DNA of 64,000 nucleotides from Lentisphaerota bacterium (lineage in GTDB: Bacteria > Verrucomicrobiota > Lentisphaeria > Victivallales > Victivallaceae), in NCBI GenBank assembly GCA_015061745.1, contig SUWB01000005.1, positions 1-64,000 on the forward strand. Reading direction: 5' to 3'. Position 1 is the stretch's first letter. The number at the start of each line of letters is the position of its first letter. The notes beneath the pieces were generated by a model that saw only the letters and a program-made list of their open reading frames with translations, was not told the origin of the DNA and ran no database searches. The translations under genes and the position numbers were made by a program. Shown piece after piece: positions 53,841-63,254 of the stretch.

Positions 53841-55233
53841 GGAGCTTTTTGCCCCAGGGCACTTCCGTATTCTCCGGCAACACCCAGAAAACCGGATAAG
53901 CAGGGGCTTTTTCCGGAAAATCACCTTCCCCGTCAGTGTAGTAAAGCAGGATCCGGGGAGTGATTTTCTGCTGCTTCAGATATTCAAAGACCGGTACGAA
54001 GCTGGTTCCTCCCCCGCCTTTGATCTTCACAGGAGTATGCCGGTAAGGTTTTTCTCTTGAAAAACTCTGTACATCAGTGATCCTTGTATCGCATTGCAGC
54101 AGGGTCAACTGATAATTCTGAAAACTCTGCACAATGGAACCGATCTCGCCGAAAAAGTCTTGAAAATCCTTTTCCTCAATGGAGCCTGACGTATCGACAG
54201 CCACAACGATGTCCAATTTCGGATTCTGCCGGGAAGGCAGATATTGCCCCTGCCAGATAAAACGGCGTGCCGGAGGCAGCCAGTGAGCTTCACCTCCGGA
54301 ACACTGCCCCAGATAACGGCGCAGCAGCTGCAGATAATTGATTCTGCCTGCAGAAAAAAATTCTACAAGGCCCGCCAATTCCCCCGGAAGTGTGCCGTAG
54401 GTCATCTTGTAGTGCTGCCCTGCTTCAATGATCCTCTGCCGCCAGACTTCACGCATAGCCGGATCACATTCGCAGTCAGCCTCGTGATGTTCTTCGCCGT
54501 TGAGTGTTTCACTGCTCTGCCCATTCATTGAAGCCGCTCCCTGAGCGGTATTGTCCCCTGTGGAGTCCTTTTTATCACATTCCCCATTGCCGGAAGCCGT
54601 CTGTGAGGCGGAAGTTTTTCCGTTTTCTCCCTCCCCTCCGGAAATGTTTTGTTCTTTTTCCTGTTCTTTTTGTTTTTCTTCTCCGGGCAGCTGGGGGATC
54701 GAAATCACTCCGGCCGTATAAAGGTGAACATCTGAATCAGGGTGCCTGCCATAACTTCTCTCAGGCAGTTTGGCAATGATTTCTTCCACAGGCAGATGTT
54801 TGGCAAACAGCTCGGCAAAATCCGGTTTCCGTGCCATATTGACCTTTTCGACCTGAAGAAGTTTGTAAACTTCGATGTCGCTTGCCAGATCAAAGCGACC
54901 AGGAGAATATTCCCCTCTGCGGAAAGAGTGACACAATGCCGCCGTCCAGATCGTATGGGCAACGGTGGCCGTCATCGTTACAGGCGGCATAGAACAAACC
55001 CATTCAGGCCGGAAATAGATCACTTTTCCATTGGTGGCAATGGTGTGGATCCTGCTGTCATTCACAGGCACAAAAGGAATCTGTATCCCCAGCCGCCCCA
55101 CAAAGGGGTGCTGCAGGATCAGCTGGGCCCGGGAACTTTCACAAATCTGCAAAGATTTTTCCAGCTGTTTTTTCTCTGTTGCCGAACTCCTTTTTCCGGC
55201 TGTTTTTGCAGTTGTTTTTGCAGTTTTTGCCAT
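53812..55233 (-). CDS. VWA-domain protein (DUF2201 type), partner of MoxR ATPase
   Basis: 473 residues. The N-terminal DUF2201 putative-metallopeptidase region (about 35-190) reads VAHTIWTAALCHSFRRG where an HExxH would be expected, so it is probably not a peptidase. A low-complexity, Glu/Ser/Asn-rich linker (about 190-260) follows. The C-terminal VWA-like domain has a MIDAS motif, DTSGS, near residue 344 and CDTRI further on. MoxR/VWA pairs act as chaperone-like complexes that insert metals or assemble proteins; the client is unknown. Start overlaps the stop of the MoxR gene (TAATG). Confidence 0.85.
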   Translation of the reverse strand: MAKTAKTTAKTAGKRSSATEKKQLEKSLQICESSRAQLILQHPFVGRLGIQIPFVPVNDSRIHTIATNGKVIYFRPEWVCSMPPVTMTATVAHTIWTAALCHSFRRGEYSPGRFDLASDIEVYKLLQVEKVNMARKPDFAELFAKHLPVEEIIAKLPERSYGRHPDSDVHLYTAGVISIPQLPGEEKQKEQEKEQNISGGEGENGKTSASQTASGNGECDKKDSTGDNTAQGAASMNGQSSETLNGEEHHEADCECDPAMREVWRQRIIEAGQHYKMTYGTLPGELAGLVEFFSAGRINYLQLLRRYLGQCSGGEAHWLPPARRFIWQGQYLPSRQNPKLDIVVAVDTSGSIEEKDFQDFFGEIGSIVQSFQNYQLTLLQCDTRITDVQSFSREKPYRHTPVKIKGGGGTSFVPVFEYLKQQKITPRILLYYTDGEGDFPEKAPAYPVFWVLPENTEVPWGKKLLMADSNPGV

Positions 55234-56342
55234 TATGCGGTTCTCCCGCGCATAGCCTTGCCGTGTTTGGCGATCCAGGCCTTGTAGGCAGGATGAGTGA
55301 CCAGAGCCATTGTATCCTGCTTTGCTTGTTTTCCCAGTTCCATAGCATCCAGCATCGCCATAGCGGCGAAGTCGCCCGGCAGTTCCAGAGAAATCCTGAA
55401 AAATCCTGAAAATCTGATTTGTTCGCTGCCGGCCTCCTCATTCCAGACCATACGGCTCAAAGCAGAAGTCAGAGCATAGCGTTTGGCAATATCCCCGGGG
55501 ATACGGATCTCTGCTTCAGGATCAAGCATCATCTTGAGGACAGACTGCATTTCCTGATAGAGATTGAAAAAACTCAATGCATCAAGTCCGGCTGAATTAC
55601 CCACAAGGCCGCAGATCATAGGTTTGAGCAGCTCCTGCGAAGTATCTTCTTTCACCCGGGAAAGAAGAACGCTCACCCGTTCCCAGCTCCGGGGAGTGGG
55701 GAATCCTCTTTCCAGATTCTGAGTATTTTCATTGGTATCGGCAAGGAGTTGGGGTTTGAAACGCATCAAGCCGGTCACAGCTCCGTGGATATTATTGTGC
55801 ATCGCCCATTCGATCCAGCTTTTGGGGTTGTATTCCAGTTCAACGTGGAGAAATCTGTTGGCAAGAGCTGAACTCATCGCAACGGCTGAAGCGTTATCTT
55901 CGATACGGTTACCCGCCGCCACAATAAGCCAGTTGTCCGGCAGGCGGTAGTCATCACCCAGTTTCCGGTCAAGGATCAATTCATACGCCGCAGTCTGAAT
56001 GGTTCTGTCACAGGCTGAAAGTTCGTCCAGAAAAAGAATGCCCCGACTGGATTCTTCTCTGGGGTAAACGGCAGAAATTTTCCAGTGGACACCGTCTTTT
56101 TCAGGTACGGGAAGTCCTTTTATGTCGATTGCTTCCATTTGAGCAAGACGCAAGTCAATAAATGCACAATCGCATTTCTCGGCAACGTGCCGGACAATGG
56201 CACTTTTTCCGGCTCCCGGCGGTCCCCAGATCATAACGGCCGGCAGACGGTCATCGGGGGAACTCCACCTTTCTTCAAGGAGGAATGTGAGCATTTCTTC
56301 CAGATGATTGGCACTGATACGGTTGCTGCTGTCAAGTTCCAT
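55233..56342 (-). CDS. MoxR-type AAA+ ATPase
   Basis: 369 residues. Walker A GPPGAGKS (40-47), Walker B GILFLDELSACDR, sensor 1 region LIVAAGNRIEDNA, and a C-terminal helical lid. Works with the VWA protein encoded next, to which it is translationally coupled. ATG preceded by AAGGAGTCTATCTT. Confidence 0.9.
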   Translation of the reverse strand: MELDSSNRISANHLEEMLTFLLEERWSSPDDRLPAVMIWGPPGAGKSAIVRHVAEKCDCAFIDLRLAQMEAIDIKGLPVPEKDGVHWKISAVYPREESSRGILFLDELSACDRTIQTAAYELILDRKLGDDYRLPDNWLIVAAGNRIEDNASAVAMSSALANRFLHVELEYNPKSWIEWAMHNNIHGAVTGLMRFKPQLLADTNENTQNLERGFPTPRSWERVSVLLSRVKEDTSQELLKPMICGLVGNSAGLDALSFFNLYQEMQSVLKMMLDPEAEIRIPGDIAKRYALTSALSRMVWNEEAGSEQIRFSGFFRISLELPGDFAAMAMLDAMELGKQAKQDTMALVTHPAYKAWIAKHGKAMRGRTA

Positions 56343-56492
56343 AAGATAGACTCCTTATATTTCATTAAATAGCGTTGATACGTTTGACAAAATCGAGGAT
56401 GTGTTCCGTAGGTTTCCCTGAATTGAGATTTGTTTTTTGGTGTTCTATACTCTATATACGTAATATAAGTCCCCGATTTTTCTCCGGAATAC

Positions 56493-56520
56493 TTGAATTT
56501 CAACTTTGAAGCGGTATATT
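56493..56520 (+). promoter_or_regulatory. Promoter of the esterase gene
   Basis: -35 TTGAAT (56493-56498), 16-bp spacer ending GCGG, -10 TATATT (56515-56520). Confidence 0.5.
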
Positions 56521-56530
56521 ATCTTCCAGT

Positions 56531-56657
56531 GCTGTCCCCTTTCAGGAGGACAGCCGTTCCACAGGGGATTTTTGAGTATGTTTTGATCGCCGCCCAAGTT
56601 GCGGTTCATACTGAAAAGGCTCTGTGATCTTATATACCGGCAGGAATTTCCTGCCGG
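56531..56657 (+). promoter_or_regulatory. Structured mRNA leader of the esterase gene
   Basis: Three successive stem-loops in a leader of about 160 bases: GCTGTCC/GGACAGC (56531-56554); AGTATG/CATACT enclosing CCGC/GCGG (56575-56612); CCGGCAGGAA/TTCCTGCCGG (56637-56657, perfect 10-bp arms, one-base centre). None has a T-run. I do not recognise a known riboswitch class. Confidence 0.4.
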
Positions 56658-56689
56658 ACTTCAGTCAACAGGATTTTTGAGGTATAAAA

Positions 56690-57472
56690 ATGAAATGTCC
56701 GTGGGATAAATTCGCACTTCCCGACACAGAGCTCTTTGAGCCCTTCCAAATCATCAACTACGGTAAAGAAAACGATCCTTTCCAAACCCTTTACCTGACT
56801 CTGCCCAAAGGTAAGAAAAATCTGCCTCTGGTGATTTTCTTTCACGGCGGCGGTATGACAGGCGGCGGCAGAGAGTGTCCCGATGCCCTTTTCAGCGGCG
56901 AATACGCTGTCGTTGAACCCCGTTACCGCATTTCTCCCGCAGTCACAGCTCCCGCCCATATGGAAGATGCCGCAGCCGCTATCGCCTGGTGTTTTGAACA
57001 CGCTCAGGAATATGGCTTTGACACATCAAGAGTTTTCGTGGGGGGAATGTCTGCCGGAGCCTATCTGGCGGCCATTACAGTGATGAATCCGGCTTTTCTT
57101 GCTCCTTATAACTTGAGTTACAAATCCTTTGCCGGTCTGGTTCTTATCAGCGGGCAGATGACAACTCATTTCAGAGTCAAAGCTGATCTGGGAAAAAATA
57201 ACGGTCCCTACAATCCTCTGGTGGATGAATATGCACCCTTTTCCTTTCTCTCTGTCGACCTGCCCCCCATTCTGCTGGTCACGGGAGAACCGGGACTTGA
57301 TATGCCCGCCCGTCCGGAAGAAAACGCCTTTTTTGCCGCCAGTCTCAAGGCTATGGGACATCCTTTTGTCCGCTGTTTCAGTTTGCAGGGCCACGGTCAC
57401 GTTCCCGCCTTTTACAGCTGCAATCATCTGGTAACACTTTTTCTCAACGACGTGCTGAATCCCCAGAAATAA
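56690..57472 (+). CDS. Alpha/beta-hydrolase-fold esterase (acetyl-esterase/BD-FAE-like)
   Basis: 260 residues, no signal peptide. Oxyanion-hole motif FFHGGGMTGGG near residue 50, nucleophile elbow VGGMSAGAY near residue 121 (Ser), catalytic His in LQGHGHVPAFY near 240, Asp probably in GEPGLDMPARPEE. Likely removes acyl groups from a small molecule or sugar; substrate unknown. Start after TTGAGGTATAAAA. Single-gene unit with a structured leader and its own terminator. Confidence 0.85.
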   Translation: MKCPWDKFALPDTELFEPFQIINYGKENDPFQTLYLTLPKGKKNLPLVIFFHGGGMTGGGRECPDALFSGEYAVVEPRYRISPAVTAPAHMEDAAAAIAWCFEHAQEYGFDTSRVFVGGMSAGAYLAAITVMNPAFLAPYNLSYKSFAGLVLISGQMTTHFRVKADLGKNNGPYNPLVDEYAPFSFLSVDLPPILLVTGEPGLDMPARPEENAFFAASLKAMGHPFVRCFSLQGHGHVPAFYSCNHLVTLFLNDVLNPQK

Positions 57473-57489
57473 CGACAGCATAAAAAAAA

Positions 57490-57530
57490 CCGGACTCAAA
57501 CATTTGAATGTGCTTGAGTCCGGCTTTTTT
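57490..57530. terminator. Bidirectional terminator between esterase and pseudopilin genes
   Basis: CCGGACTCAA (57490-57499) pairs with TTGAGTCCGG (57514-57523); T-run after it on the plus strand and A-run before it, so it can serve both convergent genes. Confidence 0.9.
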
Positions 57531-57547
57531 ATGCTGAGAAATACAAC

Positions 57548-58507
57548 TTACGGATAGTTGTCCCGGAAAAAGAAATATATATCATGCTTCTTGTAACCGT
57601 CCCACCCTTCAAGGGTGATAATAAGTTTTCCGGCATTCAGAGGGGCAACGTGGCCGTCGGCATAAGCCACATTAGTGGTCTTGTAATCAGGATGCCGATA
57701 GGCGATAAAACGGTTGTTTCCCACACCGCCGCCGCCAAGAACAGTATCTTCTTTGGGAACAGCTCCCCGCTGCCAGGGGCCGCCGATCTCAGCCCAGCTC
57801 ATTCGCTGACTGTGATGTTTGCCGTCAGTGAATTTTTGAAAGTGCGTTCTGTCCTGCACTCTTGTACTTGTATAAGCATTCATTCCATAACTGAAATTGG
57901 GGTTGCCGGCCTTGGTAACAGGACTGTTCAAAGGCATACGCGGATCCCGGCGGCCTTTGGGACAAATCGAAAGAGCCGGCAATACTTTTTCCTCGCCGTC
58001 CTTTTTATAAGGAATGTAGGCAGTCAGCGTACCGGTACCGACAACATCACTGGTAAAAAGATAGTTGGAAGTGTAATAGCCCGTGGGGGCAAAGCCCTGA
58101 TTATCGTCGACATAAGCAAAAAGGATCTTATTCAATTCCATAAGATTGTTCTGGCAATAGGTTGATTGGGCTCTTGCCCGTGCCTGCTGCAAAGCAGGCA
58201 GAAGCATTGCCGCCAGAATAGCGATAATGGCTATCACAACCAGAAGTTCTATCAAGGTGAAAGGAGCCGGGGCAGGAAGGGAACCCTTTTTGAAAAAAGG
58301 TTCTCCCTTCCTTCCCCGGGCCCCATCCATCCTTGCCAAAAACTTTTGATGGATTGCCGTTTTTGCATTTGCAAAATCGACAATCCCGCATTTGGCAGAA
58401 TTGCAATGGCAAATATTAAGGCAAGCACCAATTTTTCGCAAAACATTAATACATATTTGACAAGTTTTGCTTACAAGTAGTTCTATCAAGGTGAAACGCT
58501 TTTTCAT
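57548..58507 (-). CDS. Pseudopilin-like protein with in-frame palindromic insert (copy 3)
   Basis: 319 residues from the ATG at 58507 (after TGAGGGAAAAACT). [12 protein letters not shown] is followed not by the hydrophobic helix but by the shared 70-residue insert ([20 protein letters not shown]...), then a second copy, [20 protein letters not shown], starting near residue 83. If the insert were removed, the protein would begin as a normal prepilin ([18 protein letters not shown]). The C-terminal head contains [16 protein letters not shown] and [20 protein letters not shown]. Last gene of the LamG-DUF4838-LamG operon. Function unknown. Confidence 0.83.
   Translation of the reverse strand: MKKRFTLIELLVSKTCQICINVLRKIGACLNICHCNSAKCGIVDFANAKTAIHQKFLARMDGARGRKGEPFFKKGSLPAPAPFTLIELLVVIAIIAILAAMLLPALQQARARAQSTYCQNNLMELNKILFAYVDDNQGFAPTGYYTSNYLFTSDVVGTGTLTAYIPYKKDGEEKVLPALSICPKGRRDPRMPLNSPVTKAGNPNFSYGMNAYTSTRVQDRTHFQKFTDGKHHSQRMSWAEIGGPWQRGAVPKEDTVLGGGGVGNNRFIAYRHPDYKTTNVAYADGHVAPLNAGKLIITLEGWDGYKKHDIYFFFRDNYP
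58238..58495 (-). repeat. In-frame palindromic element, copy 3, with flanking direct repeats
   Basis: 210-bp insert (58262-58471) between 24-bp repeats (58472-58495 and 58238-58261), both encoding FTLIELLV. Same palindromes as copy 1, with a few arm mismatches (GGGGCAGGAAGGG). The inserted protein segment is close to identical to the other two copies. Confidence 0.85.
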
Positions 58508-58545
58508 AGTTTTTCCCTCAGATTCAACCATTTGAGACAATGTTT

Positions 58546-59631
58546 TTATTTTGCAAAAAGCTGGCTCAAAGGAACTTTTGAATCAAAAATCTTTTTGGCT
58601 TCTTCCTTGCTCAAAGGTGCGGCAAAGACACCGAAATCATCCAGCACGCCATTCAGATAACCGCCGTTGACATAACCCATTGTAAACTCTTTGGCAGGTA
58701 CGGAAACTTTGCAAAGTCTCTTGGAGGCAAAAACCTTTTCTCCGTTGACAATGGTGCTGAGAACCATATTGTTTCCTTCTGCATTCCAGTTGAAAACAAA
58801 ATGATACCAGCCGTCTTTTGACTCAGGGAGTTCGTGCATTTTAAGTGCTGTAGAACAAATTTTTTTGTCAGCTCCATAATAAATAAGGTAAAGCTCGTTT
58901 GACCAGTTGGAAATATAGATCCCCTGAGCATCGCTCCCCTGTTTATCGCGGGCTCTCAGCAAAACGTTGGCAGTGGCATACTTGGCACTCTTTTTAAGCC
59001 AGGGTGCCTTGATCCAGCAGCTGATGGCCCCGGACTTGGGATTGTACACAGCGGGATTGACAGTAATCACATCCACAGTACGCATAGGTCCGGGCGTATG
59101 GTAGGTATTGGCATAACCGATGTTCTTGTCAAACATCACCTCTGTCAGTTCCGCCGCCTTGTCGGTGCGGATCTTTACAGAGCCGCTGTCCTCAGCAGGA
59201 ACAACGACGATCTCAGCTTTTTTATACTCTTTACCAGCCTGGAACGTGCCAACGGTTTCACCGTTGAAAGTCACAGTGATCTTGCCTTCGCCCCGGTAGC
59301 GGAATGAAAGAGTACAGGGAATTTTGGGACGGACCGCCGTCAAAGGCAGAGCTGCCATAGAGTCAGCGGGCATAACAAGGGTATTGTTTTTGCCGCTCAA
59401 TTTCACACCGTCCCCCAGAATAACTGCAGAAGGCTTGAAATCGTTGATCGTACGGCGTTCGATCAGCATACCTTTGCCGAATTTACCGGGAACCAGACGG
59501 ATAGAGGAAGAAATGCTTTTCACTCCGGCGGGAGCTTTCATTGTATCAGCATTGAGGCTGTATTTGAGTTCAGCAGCGTGTGCAAAAGGCAGAACTGCTG
59601 CGGCAGAGAGAAACAAAAATGCTTTTTTCAT
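58546..59631 (-). CDS. Secreted LamG/concanavalin-like lectin-domain protein
   Basis: 361 residues; signal [21 protein letters not shown]-terminal beta-rich region ([20 protein letters not shown]) and a C-terminal LamG-like jelly roll ([60 protein letters not shown]). No catalytic residues recognised; probably binds glycan or acts in a surface complex. Clear paralogue of the gene at 62149-63228 (same lengths, shared motifs such as AIRPK/AVRPK and [14 protein letters not shown]). Between the DUF4838 gene and the pseudopilin gene. Confidence 0.8.
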   Translation of the reverse strand: MKKAFLFLSAAAVLPFAHAAELKYSLNADTMKAPAGVKSISSSIRLVPGKFGKGMLIERRTINDFKPSAVILGDGVKLSGKNNTLVMPADSMAALPLTAVRPKIPCTLSFRYRGEGKITVTFNGETVGTFQAGKEYKKAEIVVVPAEDSGSVKIRTDKAAELTEVMFDKNIGYANTYHTPGPMRTVDVITVNPAVYNPKSGAISCWIKAPWLKKSAKYATANVLLRARDKQGSDAQGIYISNWSNELYLIYYGADKKICSTALKMHELPESKDGWYHFVFNWNAEGNNMVLSTIVNGEKVFASKRLCKVSVPAKEFTMGYVNGGYLNGVLDDFGVFAAPLSKEEAKKIFDSKVPLSQLFAK

Positions 59632-59655
59632 ATTTTTTTCCTTTCTATTTGGAGT

Positions 59656-62130
59656 TTACTTGATAATGACTCTTCCAAAACGTTCAGGCCTGTTGAAATC
59701 CCCGAAAGTGGGGCTCCAGCAACTGTATTCGCTGGGCTGAACAGTACGGCGGACCCGGCAGAAATTCATTCCCCAGATATCACCGGCAAAGTCTTTGACT
59801 GCAGTCATTGAAGAAATGGGCAATTTCACCTCGGCACTCCAGAAATCCTTGCCGCGGAAAGTCTTGACCACAGCTTTGGGGTTCCAGACTCCATCTTTCG
59901 TATCTTTGCGGAAAGTTCTGACAGTTCCCAGAGAGTTGAAAGCCAGCTGGTAAACGCCCTTCTGTCCCGCAGGAGCAAAGAAAAGGTCGATGCAGTTTTC
60001 GTTCCACACCTTTGAATCGGCACGGCGGCCGGAATCCAGGATCTTGTCCACCAAAGGTTCTTCGCAGCGGATACCCAGATAAAGGTCTCCTTTATGCCGG
60101 GCAAGATAAAGATCAGCTCCGACTTTGAAAATATCGCCGTTGTCTTTGGCAAAGTGGATCCGCAAAGGTTTGATGTTTTTCCAGAGAGCTTCATCAAGTT
60201 TTCCGTCAACAACAGGAACACTGCTGATGCGGGTGGTGCTTCCGCTTTTACGGGCATTGGCAGCCATCATAAAAGAGAACACATTGGCATCAAAAGGAAT
60301 ACGGAAATTCCGTTCCGTTTTAACAGTATCCGCAGGGGAATTGGAAGGCAGGGCACGCATTTTCTTGAAATATTCTTTGCGCTTGGCAATGAGTTTCAAC
60401 GCTTCAGCAGCAACTTTCACATCAGGCTTGGATGTCTTGACCACCTTTATGGCACGGTCATAAAGAGCCACAGTGACCTGGCAGTATTCGAGGTTGGTAA
60501 TGGACATCTGGATACGGGCCTTCTGTCCCTTGTCTTTGGTGGCAGCGGCGGCAGCTTTCAGTTTCGGCAGCCACTTTTCAGCCAGCCCGGGATAAACATC
60601 GGTAAAGACGCCGGGATAACGGCTGATGTATCCAAGATCCCGGTTTTCCTTGAGTCCCCGATTGGCGAACTTGGAAAGACGGCTTTCGATATCGGCAAAG
60701 TACCCTCTCATAACAGGGGCTCCTGCTTTGCCGTAGCAATCCCGCAAAGTTTCCTCGTAGAATTTCTCTTTGTCTTTGATGCCGCCCCAGGCAAATTTCA
60801 AATAGAAATAGTTGTTCAGAGCGGCCGCACCGTAACTGGTGGAGTTGTTAATGGAAAATCCGGTCACATCGGCAGCATAAAGATTGTCATAAAGCATAGA
60901 AATATTGTTGAACTGACAGCAGGGCAGTTCCAAACCGCCCATACCTTCGGGGAAGGAGTAGAAATAAAGACGGTTCAGAGATTTACGCCAGTTTTTCAAG
61001 TTTTCAAGATGCTTCTTCCGGATATCGGCCCGGTAATAGCTCAAACCGGTGTCGTTGAGGACTTCCATCATCGTCACAGCCGGATGCACTTTGACCTTGC
61101 TGACGCCTTCAGCATAATGAGAATAGGCATACATACCCATTTTCTGATCGGGCAGAACTTTGGTGATGCGTTTTGCCATTTCGTTGACATAGGTCATCAT
61201 ACGGGTGGTCATAATGCGGGAACCGTCAGGACGGACCCCGTCATCAAGGGCCTGACACTTGTCACATTCACACTGTCTGCCGCCGTCGTTGGGAGAAAGA
61301 GAAAGCATAGACTTCACAGGACGTTTTTTGACTTCAGCGATCATATTGGCTGCGAGAACATCAAGGGCTTCAGGATTGGTGGTGCAGATCTGCAAACCGT
61401 GATTGAGAGGATCCATACCGTAACGGCGGCCGCCCACATAGGCAAAGTATTCGGGATGATCCTTGAAATATTTTTCTTTGGGCAAATTGTGACGCCAGTT
61501 GTGCCAGCCGCACCAGGAATCAGCTCTGCCGCTGCGATTGCGGCGGTTGAAAATATAATTCTGTTCGACCTGCTGCTTGGACATTCCCTTGCGGGTCTGA
61601 TAGTTGAGAGCACGGTGAACAAAGCGGGGAGCTCCGGTATAGTTGAGTTCGGGAACGCTCCAATCTTTTCTTTTGGGCACATATTCCCCCAGTTCTCCGG
61701 GGAAAAACCAACGTACACCCAGCTGTTTTTCAAGAAAATCAGAAACACCGTGCCAGGTTCCGGTACGGGCTCCGCTCGCCCAGTGGCAGTTCAGAACGCT
61801 CCCCTTGGTATCGTTACCGGAAATAATAATATCTTTTCCGGAAGTTTTGACAACAAATCCTTCAGGGACAGTCACTTTTTCAAAACCGACCAGAAAAGCG
61901 GGCCGTCCCTTGCGGGCTTCAGCTTTGACCATAGGCAGCTTCGCTCCTGTGGCCTTGAAAATATATTCCTGCAAATCCTTTGCGGCACGCCAGGCAACTT
62001 CCGGATTCGCAGACTTGGGATTGAAAACGATACAGTAATTACTCTTGCTGTTTTTCACAACAGGCAGTGCCGCTCCCGAAAGAACTCCGACAGCCAGACA
62101 ACAGCAAAGGACAAAAAATACTTTTTTCAT
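59656..62130 (-). CDS. Secreted DUF4838 protein with C-terminal CBM9-like domain
   Basis: 824 residues from the ATG at 62130; an in-frame upstream start at 62148 is less likely because MKKVFFVLCCCLAVGVLSGA is a complete signal peptide. N-terminal GH67/GH20-like domain (KDLQEYIFKATGAKLPMVKA), DUF4838 barrel about 210-560 with SLSPNDGGRQCECDKCQALD and YAYSHYAEGVSKVKVHP, then a CBM9-like domain (about 630-824; PVVDGKLDEALWKNIKPL, SKVWNENCIDLFFAP). A tetra-Cys cluster also appears in the paralogue at 29-32 kb. Probable glycan-active or glycan-binding surface protein; the reaction is not established. Flanked by two LamG-like paralogues. Confidence 0.83.
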   Translation of the reverse strand: MKKVFFVLCCCLAVGVLSGAALPVVKNSKSNYCIVFNPKSANPEVAWRAAKDLQEYIFKATGAKLPMVKAEARKGRPAFLVGFEKVTVPEGFVVKTSGKDIIISGNDTKGSVLNCHWASGARTGTWHGVSDFLEKQLGVRWFFPGELGEYVPKRKDWSVPELNYTGAPRFVHRALNYQTRKGMSKQQVEQNYIFNRRNRSGRADSWCGWHNWRHNLPKEKYFKDHPEYFAYVGGRRYGMDPLNHGLQICTTNPEALDVLAANMIAEVKKRPVKSMLSLSPNDGGRQCECDKCQALDDGVRPDGSRIMTTRMMTYVNEMAKRITKVLPDQKMGMYAYSHYAEGVSKVKVHPAVTMMEVLNDTGLSYYRADIRKKHLENLKNWRKSLNRLYFYSFPEGMGGLELPCCQFNNISMLYDNLYAADVTGFSINNSTSYGAAALNNYFYLKFAWGGIKDKEKFYEETLRDCYGKAGAPVMRGYFADIESRLSKFANRGLKENRDLGYISRYPGVFTDVYPGLAEKWLPKLKAAAAATKDKGQKARIQMSITNLEYCQVTVALYDRAIKVVKTSKPDVKVAAEALKLIAKRKEYFKKMRALPSNSPADTVKTERNFRIPFDANVFSFMMAANARKSGSTTRISSVPVVDGKLDEALWKNIKPLRIHFAKDNGDIFKVGADLYLARHKGDLYLGIRCEEPLVDKILDSGRRADSKVWNENCIDLFFAPAGQKGVYQLAFNSLGTVRTFRKDTKDGVWNPKAVVKTFRGKDFWSAEVKLPISSMTAVKDFAGDIWGMNFCRVRRTVQPSEYSCWSPTFGDFNRPERFGRVIIK

Positions 62131-62148
62131 TCTATTCACCATTATCAC

Positions 62149-63228
62149 TTACTTCTTATAGAGTGTGCCCAGAGGAGCCTTGGCGGTAAAAATCTTTTTA
62201 GCTTCAGCCTCACTCAAGGGAGCCGTAAAGAGTCCGAAGTCATCAAGGATACCATTGAGATAGGAACCTGTAACATAACCGACAGTAAAACTTTTGACCT
62301 TTTCAATATCCCGGCAGACACCGTTCTTCTTAAAGACCTTTTCACCGTTGACGATAATGGAAAGATTCATAAAACCTTTTTCAGCTTTCCAGTTGAAAAC
62401 GAAATGATACCAGCCTTCAGAGGCCGCAGGAAGCTCATTAAGTTTCAATCCGCAAGAGACACCCTTGGGAGCTTTACTCTGGGTAATGAGATTTACTCCG
62501 TTTGACCAGACGCAGATATAAAATCTGGGTTTACCATTACTGGTGGCAGTCTTGGCATCACACAAAGCGATAGCGGTGGAATGTTTTGCATCTTTGCGGA
62601 GCCAGGGAGCCTTGATCCAACAGCTGATAGCACCGGATTCGGGGTTGAAAAGTTCAGGCTTCACATCAATGCAGTCCACAGTCCGCATCTTGCCGGGAGC
62701 GTGATAGGTGTTGCTCCAACCGATATTTTTATCAAACATCACCTGTGTCAGTTCCACAGCCTTTTCGGAACGGATACGCAAAGTACCGTTGTCCTCCTCG
62801 GGGATGACAAGGGCCTCGCCTTTTTTGAATTCCTTTCCGGCGGTGAACTCAGCCAGAGTTTTGCCTCCGAATGAAACGGTGATCTTGCCCTCGCCCCGAT
62901 AGAGGAAGGAGAGAGTACTCACCGACTTGGGACGGATCGCTGTCAGAGGCAGAGCAGCATAACCGCCTGCGGGCAGAGTCAAATTATTGTTTTTTCCGGA
63001 CAGTTTTGCTCCGTCGCTCAAGATAAGGTCAGCAGCGGTAAAAAAGTTGATCGTTCTGCGCTCAATGAGCAGAGCCTTCCCGAAACGGCCCGGCACCTGC
63101 CGGATACCGCTTGCGATCTTGATCACTCCCGGAGCTTTACGGCTTTCACCGTCGATGTACAATTTGAGTTCAGCGGCGTGAGCAAAAGCAAATGCGAACA
63201 CCGTTGCCAACAGAAAAGATTTTTTCAT
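62149..63228 (-). CDS. Secreted LamG/concanavalin-like lectin-domain protein
   Basis: 359 residues from the ATG at 63228, which follows AAAAGGAGTCTGTTCT and gives the signal MKKSFLLATVFAFAFAHAAE. Same architecture as the paralogue at 58546-59631: beta-rich N-terminal part and LamG-like C-terminal domain ([60 protein letters not shown]). First of the LamG-DUF4838-LamG-pseudopilin genes. Probably glycan binding; no enzyme motif seen. Confidence 0.8.
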   Translation of the reverse strand: MKKSFLLATVFAFAFAHAAELKLYIDGESRKAPGVIKIASGIRQVPGRFGKALLIERRTINFFTAADLILSDGAKLSGKNNNLTLPAGGYAALPLTAIRPKSVSTLSFLYRGEGKITVSFGGKTLAEFTAGKEFKKGEALVIPEEDNGTLRIRSEKAVELTQVMFDKNIGWSNTYHAPGKMRTVDCIDVKPELFNPESGAISCWIKAPWLRKDAKHSTAIALCDAKTATSNGKPRFYICVWSNGVNLITQSKAPKGVSCGLKLNELPAASEGWYHFVFNWKAEKGFMNLSIIVNGEKVFKKNGVCRDIEKVKSFTVGYVTGSYLNGILDDFGLFTAPLSEAEAKKIFTAKAPLGTLYKK

Positions 63229-63254
63229 AGAACAGACTCCTTTTTGTGTTGTTT

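Larger units (their letters stand above)
56343..56689 (+). other. Intergenic region with esterase promoter and structured leader
   Basis: 347 bases between the divergent MoxR and esterase genes. It holds a plus-strand promoter and three stem-loops, listed separately; the left 150 bases are A/T-rich and probably contain the MoxR promoter, which I cannot fix exactly. No ORF. Confidence 0.55.

Noticed and set aside
60094-62505. Long plus-strand ORF of 803 codons
   Set aside because: It lies antisense to the DUF4838 gene, whose domains, signal peptide and operon context are clear; the translation has no recognisable motif and no ribosome site.
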